NCBI RefSeq assembly: GCF_039523435.1
Contig: NZ_BAAAFH010000022.1
Coordinates: forward strand, 496,001 to 560,000
Direction of reading: 5' to 3'
Source of the DNA: Wandonia haliotis
GTDB taxonomy: Bacteria; Bacteroidota; Bacteroidia; Flavobacteriales_D; Crocinitomicaceae
DNA: 64,000 bases
The notes beneath the pieces were generated by a model. It ran no database searches. It had not been told where the DNA came from and saw only the letters and a program-made list of their open reading frames with translations. A program made the position numbers and the translations under genes. Position 1 is the first letter of the stretch; each line of letters starts with the position of its first letter. This document shows, piece after piece, positions 1 to 8,237 of the stretch.

Positions 1-882
1 TATAGCCGGGAAAGGAATTTTCAGAACATTAAAGTTTGACAACAAAGCTTTTAGCCAGGGCTTCTTTACAGGTATTTTAGACAGGTTAATATCCAATGAA
101 AGAAAAACTTCTCGATAAGCGGAAAAGGACTTTATTTCTGTTCCTTGCTGAACAGCATAATATTCAACATCACTTTTTAACTTTTCCCGTACGCTATAGC
201 CCACACTTAAACAAAGCCAATCCGGCACTTTCCAGTTCTTCGGTGTAATATCTCCGAGACTTACAGAGAGCCAATAAGTCTGGGCATTATAATCTTTCAA
301 CAACTGTTCAATCCCACTTCCCAGCACTTCCGGTCTGTACTTTGCATAAGGTGAAGGATAAAATGAAAATTTGGGTACAAGGATTTGCTTTTTAAACAAT
401 AGCTCCTGACCTGTAAACAACAGAATCCCTCCCGTATTTGCCAATACATCTCCGTATGAAAACCCATATCCTTCCGAGAACCCATCCATTAATTCGAAAG
501 TACCCTGAAATGCAAAACTGTACAACCCCGAAATAAGAAGACTGTTCTCCCGGCTCACCCCTGACCAGCGATAGAGTGCATGAACTCTATTCTGTATCCA
601 GTATGCCGTATAGGTATGTCCCAACTTATCCATTTGCAACCAATGATGGTTGTCATTAAAAAAAGTGAAATTCGTTTTTGCCTGATCCTTATACCAGACC
701 TGAGAAAGTCCTATCATTGAACCGGCATAAACAGCGCCAATACCTGTAGACACTCCAATAACTCTTGCTTTATTAAGCGAATCTGAAGAAGTAAAGAATG
801 ATGTTTTTTCCTGTGACCAAATCAAAGTAGGAATCAGTAGCAAGATCAATAAAATTACTCTTATTTTCTGATAACTTTTCAT
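1..882 (-). CDS. DUF2279 family protein, 3' part missing
   Basis: Open frame from an ATG at 882 down to the window edge, 294 codons with no stop, so the C-terminus lies outside. Residues 1-23 are a signal peptide ending near IWSQE. The middle carries the pattern I associate with DUF2279: FFNDNHHWLQMDKLGH, then RW near residue 105, then ELMDGFSEGYGFSYGDVLANTGG. The family is common in Bacteroidota and has no proven function; the export signal suggests an envelope location. It lies 42 bp downstream of cdd on the same strand and is probably the last gene of the porU-porV-ispF-cdd run. Confidence 0.8.
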   Translation of the reverse strand, partial: MKSYQKIRVILLILLLIPTLIWSQEKTSFFTSSDSLNKARVIGVSTGIGAVYAGSMIGLSQVWYKDQAKTNFTFFNDNHHWLQMDKLGHTYTAYWIQNRVHALYRWSGVSRENSLLISGLYSFAFQGTFELMDGFSEGYGFSYGDVLANTGGILLFTGQELLFKKQILVPKFSFYPSPYAKYRPEVLGSGIEQLLKDYNAQTYWLSVSLGDITPKNWKVPDWLCLSVGYSVREKLKSDVEYYAVQQGTEIKSFSAYREVFLSLDINLSKIPVKKPWLKALLSNFNVLKIPFPAI

Positions 883-924
883 GGTGTCCTTTACCTGATA
901 CAGGGATCAGTCATTAACGTTTGG

Positions 925-1401
925 TTACATTCCAAAAGGGAAAGGTAAAATACCTAAAGTATCCTCCATAACGATTGTTTTTCCATTACTCCCGCACAAG
1001 TACAACTGAAAAGATTCTTTTTGTCGCTTGATGACCTCTGCGATTACCTGGCGACAACTCCCGCAGGGAGATATAGGCTCAGTGTCATTCACCAAATCAC
1101 CTTTTGCATAAATCGCCAGCTTTTTCACCTTTCGCTCAGGATAATTTGCTCCTACGTAGAATAAAACAGTTCGCTCAGCACATAATCCGGAAGGAAAAGC
1201 TATATTCTCCTGATTGTTCCCCAGAAAAATGGTCTCATCATCCAGCAAAACAGCAGCTCCCACCTTAAATGAAGAATAAACAGAGTAGGCTTTCTCAGAC
1301 GCTTCCATTGCCGCTTCGATTACCTTTACCGCTCCTTCATCCAATTCTTTGTAACTCTCATGTATAGTATATGTAAACTCAAACTTTTTGTATTCTCCCA
1401 T
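925..1401 (-). CDS. cdd: Cytidine deaminase
   Basis: 158 residues, the usual size of a homotetrameric cytidine deaminase. It deaminates cytidine and deoxycytidine to uridine and deoxyuridine in pyrimidine salvage. The zinc and catalytic motif CAE is at residues 74-76 and the second zinc motif PCGSC at 112-116. KVGAA near residue 46 and FPSGLCAERT match the family. It follows ispF with a 6-bp gap on the same strand, so co-transcription is likely. Its place next to porU/porV/ispF is probably operon inheritance, not a functional link to secretion. Confidence 0.95.
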   Translation of the reverse strand: MGEYKKFEFTYTIHESYKELDEGAVKVIEAAMEASEKAYSVYSSFKVGAAVLLDDETIFLGNNQENIAFPSGLCAERTVLFYVGANYPERKVKKLAIYAKGDLVNDTEPISPCGSCRQVIAEVIKRQKESFQLYLCGSNGKTIVMEDTLGILPFPFGM

Positions 1402-1407
1402 AGGTCT

Positions 1408-1887
1408 TCATTTCTTAATCAGCAGACAACAAGCATACGCTTTTATAGCTCTTTTCTCACCAAAAGAGTCTACCGTTTCATGTGTTGTTGCTTTAACAGA
1501 AACACAATCTTCACTTACTTCCAGTAGTGTACTAATCACTTTCTGCATTTCCGGAATATACGAACTTAATTTGGGTTTTTCGAGGACAACAGTTGTATCT
1601 ATATTGTTTACAGCGTATCCTTTTTCTTTAATCATACTGAAAACACGCTCCAGCAAAATTTTACTGTCTATCCCTTTGAACGCAGGATCTGTATCTGAGA
1701 AATGGTATCCTATATCTCTTAGAGAAAGAGCACCTAAAAGAGCATCACAAACAGCATGTAGCAACACATCTGCATCAGAGTGTCCTACAGCACCAAACTC
1801 CGAAGGCACTTTTACCCCCCCAATAAACAAAGAATGTCCATCGGCTAGCCGATGGACATCAAAACCGTATCCGATTCTTAATTTCAT
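1408..1887 (-). CDS. ispF: 2-C-methyl-D-erythritol 2,4-cyclodiphosphate synthase
   Basis: 159 residues, full length for IspF. It catalyses the cyclisation step of the MEP isoprenoid pathway. The metal ligands are visible as D10 and H12 (GFDVHRL) and H44 (HSDADVLLHA). The C-terminal KATTHETVDSFGEKRAIKA replaces the textbook KATT.E.LG.GRGEG motif; I believe this is a lineage variant. Only 3 bp separate it from the upstream porV stop. I recall the same porU-porV-ispF order in Porphyromonas gingivalis, which supports both this call and the porV call. Confidence 0.95.
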   Translation of the reverse strand: MKLRIGYGFDVHRLADGHSLFIGGVKVPSEFGAVGHSDADVLLHAVCDALLGALSLRDIGYHFSDTDPAFKGIDSKILLERVFSMIKEKGYAVNNIDTTVVLEKPKLSSYIPEMQKVISTLLEVSEDCVSVKATTHETVDSFGEKRAIKAYACCLLIKK

Positions 1888-1890
1888 CTA

Positions 1891-3168
1891 TTACTCTTCA
1901 TCAGCTGATTTTGCAACCGAAGATTTCTTATCAAACACAAAACGAAGGGTAAAACGCAATGTATTTGCCAGTGGATTCAGTCTTGAAAATGCCGCCAGAT
2001 AGGAAATATCCAATCCGAAAACATTGTACTGAAGTCCGATCCCAAACGTCAGGTACTGTCGATTTCCTTTGGATCGGTCTTCATGAAAGTATCCTGTACG
2101 AACAGCAAATACTTCATTATACCAGTATTCCAATCCTACACCAAAATTGATCTCGCGAATTTCTTCCCCGAAACGGCTATTCTTTTTAATCTGCACTTCT
2201 CCGTTCTCAACAATAGCTTCTCCGTTTTCATCTAACAATGCTCTTCCCGGAGCGTCACCAAAAGATTGAAAAATACCAGTAATAACTCCTACATTGTTAT
2301 CCTTTCCAATCCAGTAATTATTTCCATCATTTCCGTTCACCATAACCTGAGGAGTAGGAACCAATAACTTGTTAACGTCTACACCGAAAGTAATTGCATT
2401 GTATTCGTCAATATGCGTTTTTACGGCTGTTCCTAAACGCAGGTTCGTAGGCAAGAAATCCGTTGCTCCATTCTGAGAATACGTAATCTTATTTCCTATG
2501 TTGGAAATCGTCAGTCCCACTCCCACTTCGGCTTTTTTACCAAACCATTTCTTCTCCTTATCATAATAAGAGAATGATAAGTCCGCCGCTCCAGCCTGAC
2601 CAGCCTTTGTATTCGCTCCCTGAACGGTTGTTCCTCCTGTCAGGTTAGAAAAAATATACTTTCCGTTCAAACCGATTGAGAAAACACGGCTTAACTGGAA
2701 TGCATACCCTACCGTCAACTCAAGTTCAGAAGGAGTAAAGTCTCTCACTTTCTTTCCCTGCACATCCGTAAATGTGATATTTCCTAAAGAAAAGTAACGC
2801 AGTGATCCTCCAACAGCATGACGCTCTCCAATCTTCTTATATCCGGACAGATAAGACAAGTGAATATCTTTTGCCAAACGCTGCAACCAGGGAGAATACG
2901 ATACCGCTATCTCAAAGTCTTTTTCAGCGAACGCCAATTTCGATGTATTCCAGTAAAGAGAATTCGCATCAGGAGAAATCCCCGCACCAATATCCCCCAT
3001 TGCCCCGGAACGGGAATCAGGTGTTATTCCAATAAACGGAACAGCTGTTGTGATTGTGTTTAGCTGAACCTGCTCAGCTTTGTCAAATTGACTTGGATTC
3101 GTTCCCTGCCCCAACACAAAAGAGAAAGAGGCAAGTCCTATAGCAACGGTTACAAATTGTTTAATCAT
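1891..3168 (-). CDS. porV: Type IX secretion outer-membrane protein PorV (LptO)
   Basis: 425 residues with a signal peptide cleaved near VLGQG. The mature start (ITTAVPFIGITPDSRSGAMGD, then SLYWNTSKLAFAEKDFE) is the PorV signature, and the rest alternates as expected for a FadL-like 14-strand barrel. PorV shuttles type IX cargo from the translocon to the PorU attachment complex at the cell surface. It lies 58 bp downstream of porU, its partner, and has its own TATATTTG box at 3190-3197, so it can be transcribed apart from porU. Confidence 0.93.
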   Translation of the reverse strand: MIKQFVTVAIGLASFSFVLGQGTNPSQFDKAEQVQLNTITTAVPFIGITPDSRSGAMGDIGAGISPDANSLYWNTSKLAFAEKDFEIAVSYSPWLQRLAKDIHLSYLSGYKKIGERHAVGGSLRYFSLGNITFTDVQGKKVRDFTPSELELTVGYAFQLSRVFSIGLNGKYIFSNLTGGTTVQGANTKAGQAGAADLSFSYYDKEKKWFGKKAEVGVGLTISNIGNKITYSQNGATDFLPTNLRLGTAVKTHIDEYNAITFGVDVNKLLVPTPQVMVNGNDGNNYWIGKDNNVGVITGIFQSFGDAPGRALLDENGEAIVENGEVQIKKNSRFGEEIREINFGVGLEYWYNEVFAVRTGYFHEDRSKGNRQYLTFGIGLQYNVFGLDISYLAAFSRLNPLANTLRFTLRFVFDKKSSVAKSADEE

Positions 3169-3189
3169 CTAATTCTAAATATAGTGCCA

Positions 3190-3197
3190 CAAATATA
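3190..3197 (-). promoter_or_regulatory. -7 element upstream of porV
   Basis: The minus strand reads TATATTTG, a full match to Bacteroidota TAnnTTTG, 22 bp upstream of the porV ATG. No clear TTG/TTTG -33 element lies 19-21 bp further upstream. It suggests an internal promoter between porU and porV. Confidence 0.5.
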
Positions 3198-3226
3198 CGT
3201 TTTTTCACTGTTTTTATTGTGTGGGA

Positions 3227-6200
3227 TTATTTTAACAATACCAATTTCTCAGTTTTATCTGCTTTTGTGCCGTCCGGAGCTTTCACTGACAGACGATACA
3301 CATACACTCCTTTCGCCAACTGATCTCCAAAATCATCTCTTCCATCCCAGGCAATTCCATTGGAACGGAAACCACAAGTTGTTACCGGCTCATTAATTGT
3401 TTTCACCAGCTTTCCACTTATTGTAAAAATCTGAACCTGTACCTCCAGTGAAGCATCTACCTGATTGTGTTCAAAGAAAAATTCCGTATGTGTTGTAAAC
3501 GGATTTGGATAATTCAAAACGTGATCAATCGTTATTTCTTTATTTTCTACAACGACAAAATCCATTGTCACTTCCGAACTGTTATTATTAACGTCCCAGG
3601 CTTTAAATGTCAGTGTGTGTCTTCCCGGGTCAAGATTTTCAAACTGATAACGAATGGCACCTTCCTGATAACTGTCCAACTCCGCCTCATAGTAATCATT
3701 CAGAACAATAGGCGAGCTTGTTTTCCCATCAAGAATCGCTGTTATGTCGTGTCCGATTCCATTCCCTACGGCATTAATTCCATTTTCATCAAATAGCTTT
3801 GCTATCAGGACCGGGTTTTCATTTGTCATTCCTCCGCTCACAAATTTATCATCATTCATAAACAGATTGACATCAGGCCCCTGGCTATCATCTAACCCGT
3901 CAGGATTTACACCTCCAACAATCACTCTAAAATCTGACCCGGCACCATCTATATTATCCGAATTTGCATACAAACTTATTTTTCCGTTACCAAAAGAATA
4001 GTTTATATCCTTTGGAACGACGAAAGTAAATTCAAATGCTCCATTTGTAACGGTTGACTTTCCTCTGTACAAGATATTTTTCTGCGTCTGAAATGTCAAC
4101 TGTGGAGACCCCGGATCCTGAGCAAGCGTCTGATTATCCAAAGGTTTATCAAAGACACTTGGTACAGCAACTCCGTTAAGGCCTGTCAGGGGATTTCCGT
4201 TTTCATCCTCAACATGTGCCTTTATTGTCACCTTGCTCAACGATCGTAGCGTATCCATTTCTACAGAAGGAGCTTTACCATTTACCGAATCAACAACAAC
4301 GTTTACTTTCGGTAACGACAAGCGAAGTGCCGGATCCCCCAAAAGCATAAAACTTCTTCGATTGGCATCCGAAGTCGAATTATTCTTTGTCATCATCAGG
4401 GTTTCCCCCATTGGAATCGGGAGAAAGTTGGCATCTCTGTTGAATACATAATCATACAAAGCCCCCCCAACAATTGAATTCACATTAATATATACCGGAC
4501 GGGTTGTTGTCATAAGGGATATTGCACCACCTTTATCCGAAAGATACATATACTCTCCTGCCGACAATCTGGAAGGATCATCAAAACGGGTAAACTCACA
4601 AGTAGCCGAAACAAAAAGAGGGAGCTTATCAATATTTCTCCATGACTGAATCTGCGGAATGGTTATAATACGTTCCAGTGCAAGACCGGTTTCTCCTCCG
4701 TGTCCTACATAATTCATCAGAACAGTCCCTCTTTCTATTCTTGAATTGATCAAAGGTGGAACATCCGGGTAACGCTGCCCTCCAGAAGTTGTTATTTGCG
4801 TAAAAGCATCTAAGTAGATCTTATCATAATTCAACTCCGGGAAAATTGCCGAATAATTGGCAACATATCCTTCATGATCAAGAACGAACTGCCCTCCATC
4901 TTCGTCATCTGCAATATGAGTAACCCACAGACGCCAGTCTCCGTATGTTCCGTCGTTTTCCGTTCCACATGTACCGGATTGCGTCGATGCAAATAAATCT
5001 GAGCCATTATTTTTATAATGTACAATTTTATCTACCAACATTTTTGCCTGACCGGTAGTAGAAGCAATGATCCGTCCTACGCCAAGATCAAGTCCGTCAG
5101 CGCCGGAAAAAGACTCCGAATCATCCAGTAATCCAAAGAAATCATCTGAGGTTAACGAAGTCACCACATTCTCAGAGTTATCACTCTGATATGTGACAAT
5201 TCTGTTATTATTGTTAGCTACCCGATCTTTAGGGTCGTATGTTCCATCCCCGAACAAACACAAATATTTCGGCATATCAGCAGGAATACCAGACGCTCTG
5301 TCGTAAAACATTTTTGCAAAAAAACGAATGGCTACGGGATCGGCTTTTCCGGCAGAAAACTCGTTGTACACCTGACTTGTAGTAACCACATGCACTGCCA
5401 TCCCATCTGCCCTGTGAAGGTCAGCTAAACGATTTGCCTGTGCAAGATAATCAGGATGGGAAACAATCAGATATTCAGCTTTACTCAATGCATGTAAATT
5501 TTGATTTTCAACCCTTCCTACTGCCTCAGGAACAAGAAGTGAAGAATGCGTAAATGCTACAAACTGACGTAACGAGTCTGCTGCAAAACGAAAACTGAAA
5601 GTACTTCCCGAAACAGTTCCGTTTACTACTCCCGGGATATGCGGATCGGTTATTTCCCACACATTCATATTCCCTATACTTCCTGACAATGTATACTGCG
5701 CAATATTTCCAATACCCACTGTTCTTAAATCTCTATAGGTAACCTGTCCTCCACCGTACGAAAGACTCCTGCGGTAATTCAGTTCTATCTTATCCAACCA
5801 GGCAATCGTTGAAGGGTTTGTCCTTTCCAATACCATTTTCACGGATGCAGATGAGCCTGTCACGTTATGGTTAGTAGTCTGAAAACTACGATTCGCAAAA
5901 TTATTACCTCCCACAACCGTGAAGGGATAACTTTGTACCTGACTGTTATTCAGATAAACCCGCATCAGATTCGACCCTCCCGAATTCGCATAAGCCAACG
6001 AAGTAAATAATTTTATTTGCTCTTCTGTCTGAATTCCCGGAAGCGAAAAATTGAATGTATACTCTAATTGAAAATCAAACTCTTCTCCATACCATCGCTT
6101 CCCGCTTTTTATCAGATTCCGATCATCTTTTTCATGTGTCACAACCTGATCACTTCCTGCAATAATGTGTGTAGAAGGAAGATTTGTAAGATCGGCACCG

Positions 6201-7066
6201 GAAATACGAAGGGGTGGCGTAGAAGAATTCACTGAAATATAGTAGTAACTGTAAGCATCATACAGGTGCTTTTTCTTTGCCAGAATCCCACCTGTCTCTA
6301 CAACTATTTCATCCGGTCCCACTCCATAAAAAAGAATGTAGTCATTCGCATCAAAACTACCATCTCCTCCTCCTACTACTTCTATTGCATTTTTCACAAG
6401 ATCATCAGGTCGATCAATCGAATTATCTTCCGGCAACATTCCTGTGGCATTTCCATAAACATGAATATGATCCGGGTTTAGCCCTGAAGTATTTATTCCC
6501 AAGCCCTCCAAAAAAGACCTATCCAACCGATACATTCCCGTTGTTGAAATCCGTACTTTATACCATTGTCCATTTCCCAGAACAGATGATGTTACAAATC
6601 CGGCTTTTGTTTGAAAAGGCAGTGGAGTAAGGGTCGAAGAAAAATAAATCTTTTTCACCCTTTTCAACTCATTATTTTGCTTTACATAAGGAAAGATTTC
6701 ACCTCCTATAAAGTAATCTCCCCGATCTGATGCCCGCTTAAAACTATACTCAGGATTCACAGGAATATCCAACCCGTTATCCAAAATAAACTGACGATCA
6801 AAAGAACTTGCCGGTTCCGTTTCAAAGTTTACAATTGAAACACTTACAGCATTAGATCGAAGCAACTTATCTCTTTTTCGGAATATTGATACCGGTCTCC
6901 CTTTTTTATCATATTCAAGATCCACCGCCGGAAATTTAAGCTCTTCCTCAAATCGGGTAACGGTCCTGAACTCTCCCTCCCAATTGAGTTCTACCTCAAA
7001 TGTATTCTGAGAATAAAGAGAATAAAAAGAAAAAAATGTAACAATTCCAACTAAGCAACGTATCAT
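3227..7066 (-). CDS. porU: Type IX secretion system sortase PorU
   Basis: 1279 residues from the ATG at 7066; the longer frame to 7087 needs a TTG and leaves the signal peptide misplaced. Residues 1-20 (MIRCLVGIVTFFSFYSLYSQ) are the signal peptide. The gingipain-type C25 peptidase domain is in the middle, with the likely catalytic His789 in YVGHGGE and Cys823 in SATCEF. The C-terminus (NYPNPF, WDGRDDFGDQLAKGVYVYRL, TEKLVLLK) is a type A sorting-like domain. PorU removes the C-terminal signal of type IX cargo and attaches the protein to the surface. It is the first gene of a minus-strand run with porV. Confidence 0.95.
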   Translation of the reverse strand: MIRCLVGIVTFFSFYSLYSQNTFEVELNWEGEFRTVTRFEEELKFPAVDLEYDKKGRPVSIFRKRDKLLRSNAVSVSIVNFETEPASSFDRQFILDNGLDIPVNPEYSFKRASDRGDYFIGGEIFPYVKQNNELKRVKKIYFSSTLTPLPFQTKAGFVTSSVLGNGQWYKVRISTTGMYRLDRSFLEGLGINTSGLNPDHIHVYGNATGMLPEDNSIDRPDDLVKNAIEVVGGGDGSFDANDYILFYGVGPDEIVVETGGILAKKKHLYDAYSYYYISVNSSTPPLRISGADLTNLPSTHIIAGSDQVVTHEKDDRNLIKSGKRWYGEEFDFQLEYTFNFSLPGIQTEEQIKLFTSLAYANSGGSNLMRVYLNNSQVQSYPFTVVGGNNFANRSFQTTNHNVTGSSASVKMVLERTNPSTIAWLDKIELNYRRSLSYGGGQVTYRDLRTVGIGNIAQYTLSGSIGNMNVWEITDPHIPGVVNGTVSGSTFSFRFAADSLRQFVAFTHSSLLVPEAVGRVENQNLHALSKAEYLIVSHPDYLAQANRLADLHRADGMAVHVVTTSQVYNEFSAGKADPVAIRFFAKMFYDRASGIPADMPKYLCLFGDGTYDPKDRVANNNNRIVTYQSDNSENVVTSLTSDDFFGLLDDSESFSGADGLDLGVGRIIASTTGQAKMLVDKIVHYKNNGSDLFASTQSGTCGTENDGTYGDWRLWVTHIADDEDGGQFVLDHEGYVANYSAIFPELNYDKIYLDAFTQITTSGGQRYPDVPPLINSRIERGTVLMNYVGHGGETGLALERIITIPQIQSWRNIDKLPLFVSATCEFTRFDDPSRLSAGEYMYLSDKGGAISLMTTTRPVYINVNSIVGGALYDYVFNRDANFLPIPMGETLMMTKNNSTSDANRRSFMLLGDPALRLSLPKVNVVVDSVNGKAPSVEMDTLRSLSKVTIKAHVEDENGNPLTGLNGVAVPSVFDKPLDNQTLAQDPGSPQLTFQTQKNILYRGKSTVTNGAFEFTFVVPKDINYSFGNGKISLYANSDNIDGAGSDFRVIVGGVNPDGLDDSQGPDVNLFMNDDKFVSGGMTNENPVLIAKLFDENGINAVGNGIGHDITAILDGKTSSPIVLNDYYEAELDSYQEGAIRYQFENLDPGRHTLTFKAWDVNNNSSEVTMDFVVVENKEITIDHVLNYPNPFTTHTEFFFEHNQVDASLEVQVQIFTISGKLVKTINEPVTTCGFRSNGIAWDGRDDFGDQLAKGVYVYRLSVKAPDGTKADKTEKLVLLK

Positions 7067-7081
7067 CCGATTGTATATTTG

Positions 7082-7097
7082 CGACAATATTACGAAA
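7082..7097 (-). promoter_or_regulatory. Putative porU promoter element shared with the divergent gene
   Basis: The minus strand reads TTTCGTAATATTGTCG, ending 15 bp before the porU ATG. It contains TAATATTG, one base from the TAnnTTTG consensus. The same 16 positions occur on the plus strand at 7204-7219 with two differences (TTTCGTAACATTGGCG), in front of the divergent PorP/SprF-like gene. The repeat is seen; promoter function is inferred. Confidence 0.4.
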
Positions 7098-7162
7098 CAC
7101 TACAAAATCATTCCCGTTCAAAAGGGGACGATTTGTAAAAAAACGGAAAATTCAAAAAATTA

Positions 7163-7180
7163 TTGTCAATTCGTTGACAA
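7163..7180. repeat. Perfect inverted repeat between porU and the PorP/SprF-like gene
   Basis: TTGTCAA-TTCG-TTGACAA: 7-bp perfect arms around TTCG, in the 183-bp divergent intergenic region. It could be an operator serving both genes or a small hairpin. No T-run follows closely enough for a terminator. Confidence 0.45.
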
Positions 7181-7203
7181 CTTTTGAGACTAATTCTTTT
7201 TTT

Positions 7204-7219
7204 TTTCGTAACATTGGCG
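7204..7219 (+). promoter_or_regulatory. Putative promoter element of the PorP/SprF-like gene
   Basis: TTTCGTAACATTGGCG, matching the minus-strand element at 7082-7097 at 14 of 16 positions. The start codon follows about 30 bp later. It includes TAACATTG, a one-mismatch TAnnTTTG. Confidence 0.4.
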
Positions 7220-7249
7220 GTTGATTGTGTTATAGTAATTGCAATAAAC

Positions 7250-8157
7250 ATGCAGAAATTGAGCAACTGGAAAAACTACATACTTGCTATCTTGGCATTT
7301 TCCTGGGCATTTCAGGAAGTAAAGGCGCAAGACCCCATATTCACACAATTCTATGCAAATCCTTTGTATCTGAATCCTGCTCTAGCGGGAACACACGGAT
7401 GCCCACGTTTTGCACTTAATTATCGCAATCAATGGCCGGCTATCTCGGGTAACTTTGTCACCTACAGTGCTTCATACGNNNNNNNNNNNNNNNCCTGAGT
7501 CTTATTTATTCGTATCACCTTAAGGTTAACCGTAAATTCTCTCTTCTCTTTGGGGCAGAGGCTACGTATGGTCAAAAATTTCTGGATTGGAATAAACTGA
7601 CTTTTGGTGACCAGATTGATCCGCGTCGTGGATTTATTTACCAGACAGGAGATGAAAGACGTGGAGGTTCCAGAGGTTATTTTGATGTTTCTGCCGGAAT
7701 TGTGGGATACACAAAAAATTTCTACTTCGGTTTTGCGGCGCATCACCTGAACAGACCAGACGAATCAATGATTATTGGAAACAGCCCGATGCCTATGCGT
7801 TTCACAGGACACGTAGGTGCTGATATTCCATTGGGAAAACAATCAAAGTATAACAATCAGACTTCTATTTCTCCAAACATACTTTTCCGTTATCAACAGG
7901 GATTTATGGAGCTAAATATTGGTACGTATGTGAAGTATGGAATCTTTACTGCGGGAGCGTGGTTTAGAAATCGTGACGCATTTATCCTTGTTTTCGGAAT
8001 TAACACCGGAGCATTCAAAGTAGGATACAGCTATGATGTAACCGTATCGCGGCTGACAAATCAGTCGGGTGGTTCTCACGAAGTATCCATGGGAATAAAC
8101 TTAAATTGTAAAAAGAAACCGGTAACGTTTAAGACACTATCATGTCCTTCTTTCTAA
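7250..8157 (+). CDS. PorP/SprF family type IX secretion protein, interrupted by an assembly gap
   Basis: The ATG at 7250 gives a clear signal peptide (MQKLSNWKNYILAILAFSWA to VKAQ) and the PorP/SprF start DPIFTQFYANPLYLNPALAGT. The frame runs into Ns at 7479-7493 and resumes in a different frame at 7495 as LSLIYSYHLKVNRKFSLLFGAEATYGQKFLDW, continuing to the stop at 8157. Later motifs KLTFGDQIDPRRGF and VGYSYDVTVSRL fit the family. The biological gene is probably intact and the frame change comes from an incorrectly sized gap. PorP is an outer-membrane barrel linked to the PorK/N or GldK/N ring or to a specific adhesin. Its place beside porU and gldJ supports a type IX role. Confidence 0.88.
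7479..7493. other. Assembly gap (15 Ns)
   Basis: Fifteen Ns within the PorP/SprF-like coding region. Flanking reading frames agree only if the true gap length is 1 modulo 3, so 15 is not the real length. From family resemblance I estimate 25-30 codons are missing. Confidence 0.97.
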
Positions 8158-8197
8158 AAATTTGTGTAACCAAATTTAGAAAGCTGCGTTATTAACA

Positions 8198-8205
8198 TAT
8201 ATTTG
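8198..8205 (+). promoter_or_regulatory. -7 element of the gldJ promoter
   Basis: TATATTTG, a full match to TAnnTTTG, 32 bp before the ATG at 8238. It places transcription start near 8210, which disfavours the GTG at 8205 as start codon. Confidence 0.5.
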
Positions 8206-8237
8206 TGGTAAGGATTATGAAAAACAAAGGCAAGAAT

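Noticed and set aside
1388..2002. 204-codon plus-strand ORF over ispF
   Set aside because: Fully antisense to ispF and the end of porV, with no sensible domain. It is a shadow of the codon pattern.
7163..7180. An additional FNR-like box
   Set aside because: The half-sites are in the opposite order (GTCAA-N4-TTGAC) to the boxes near the Crp/Fnr genes.
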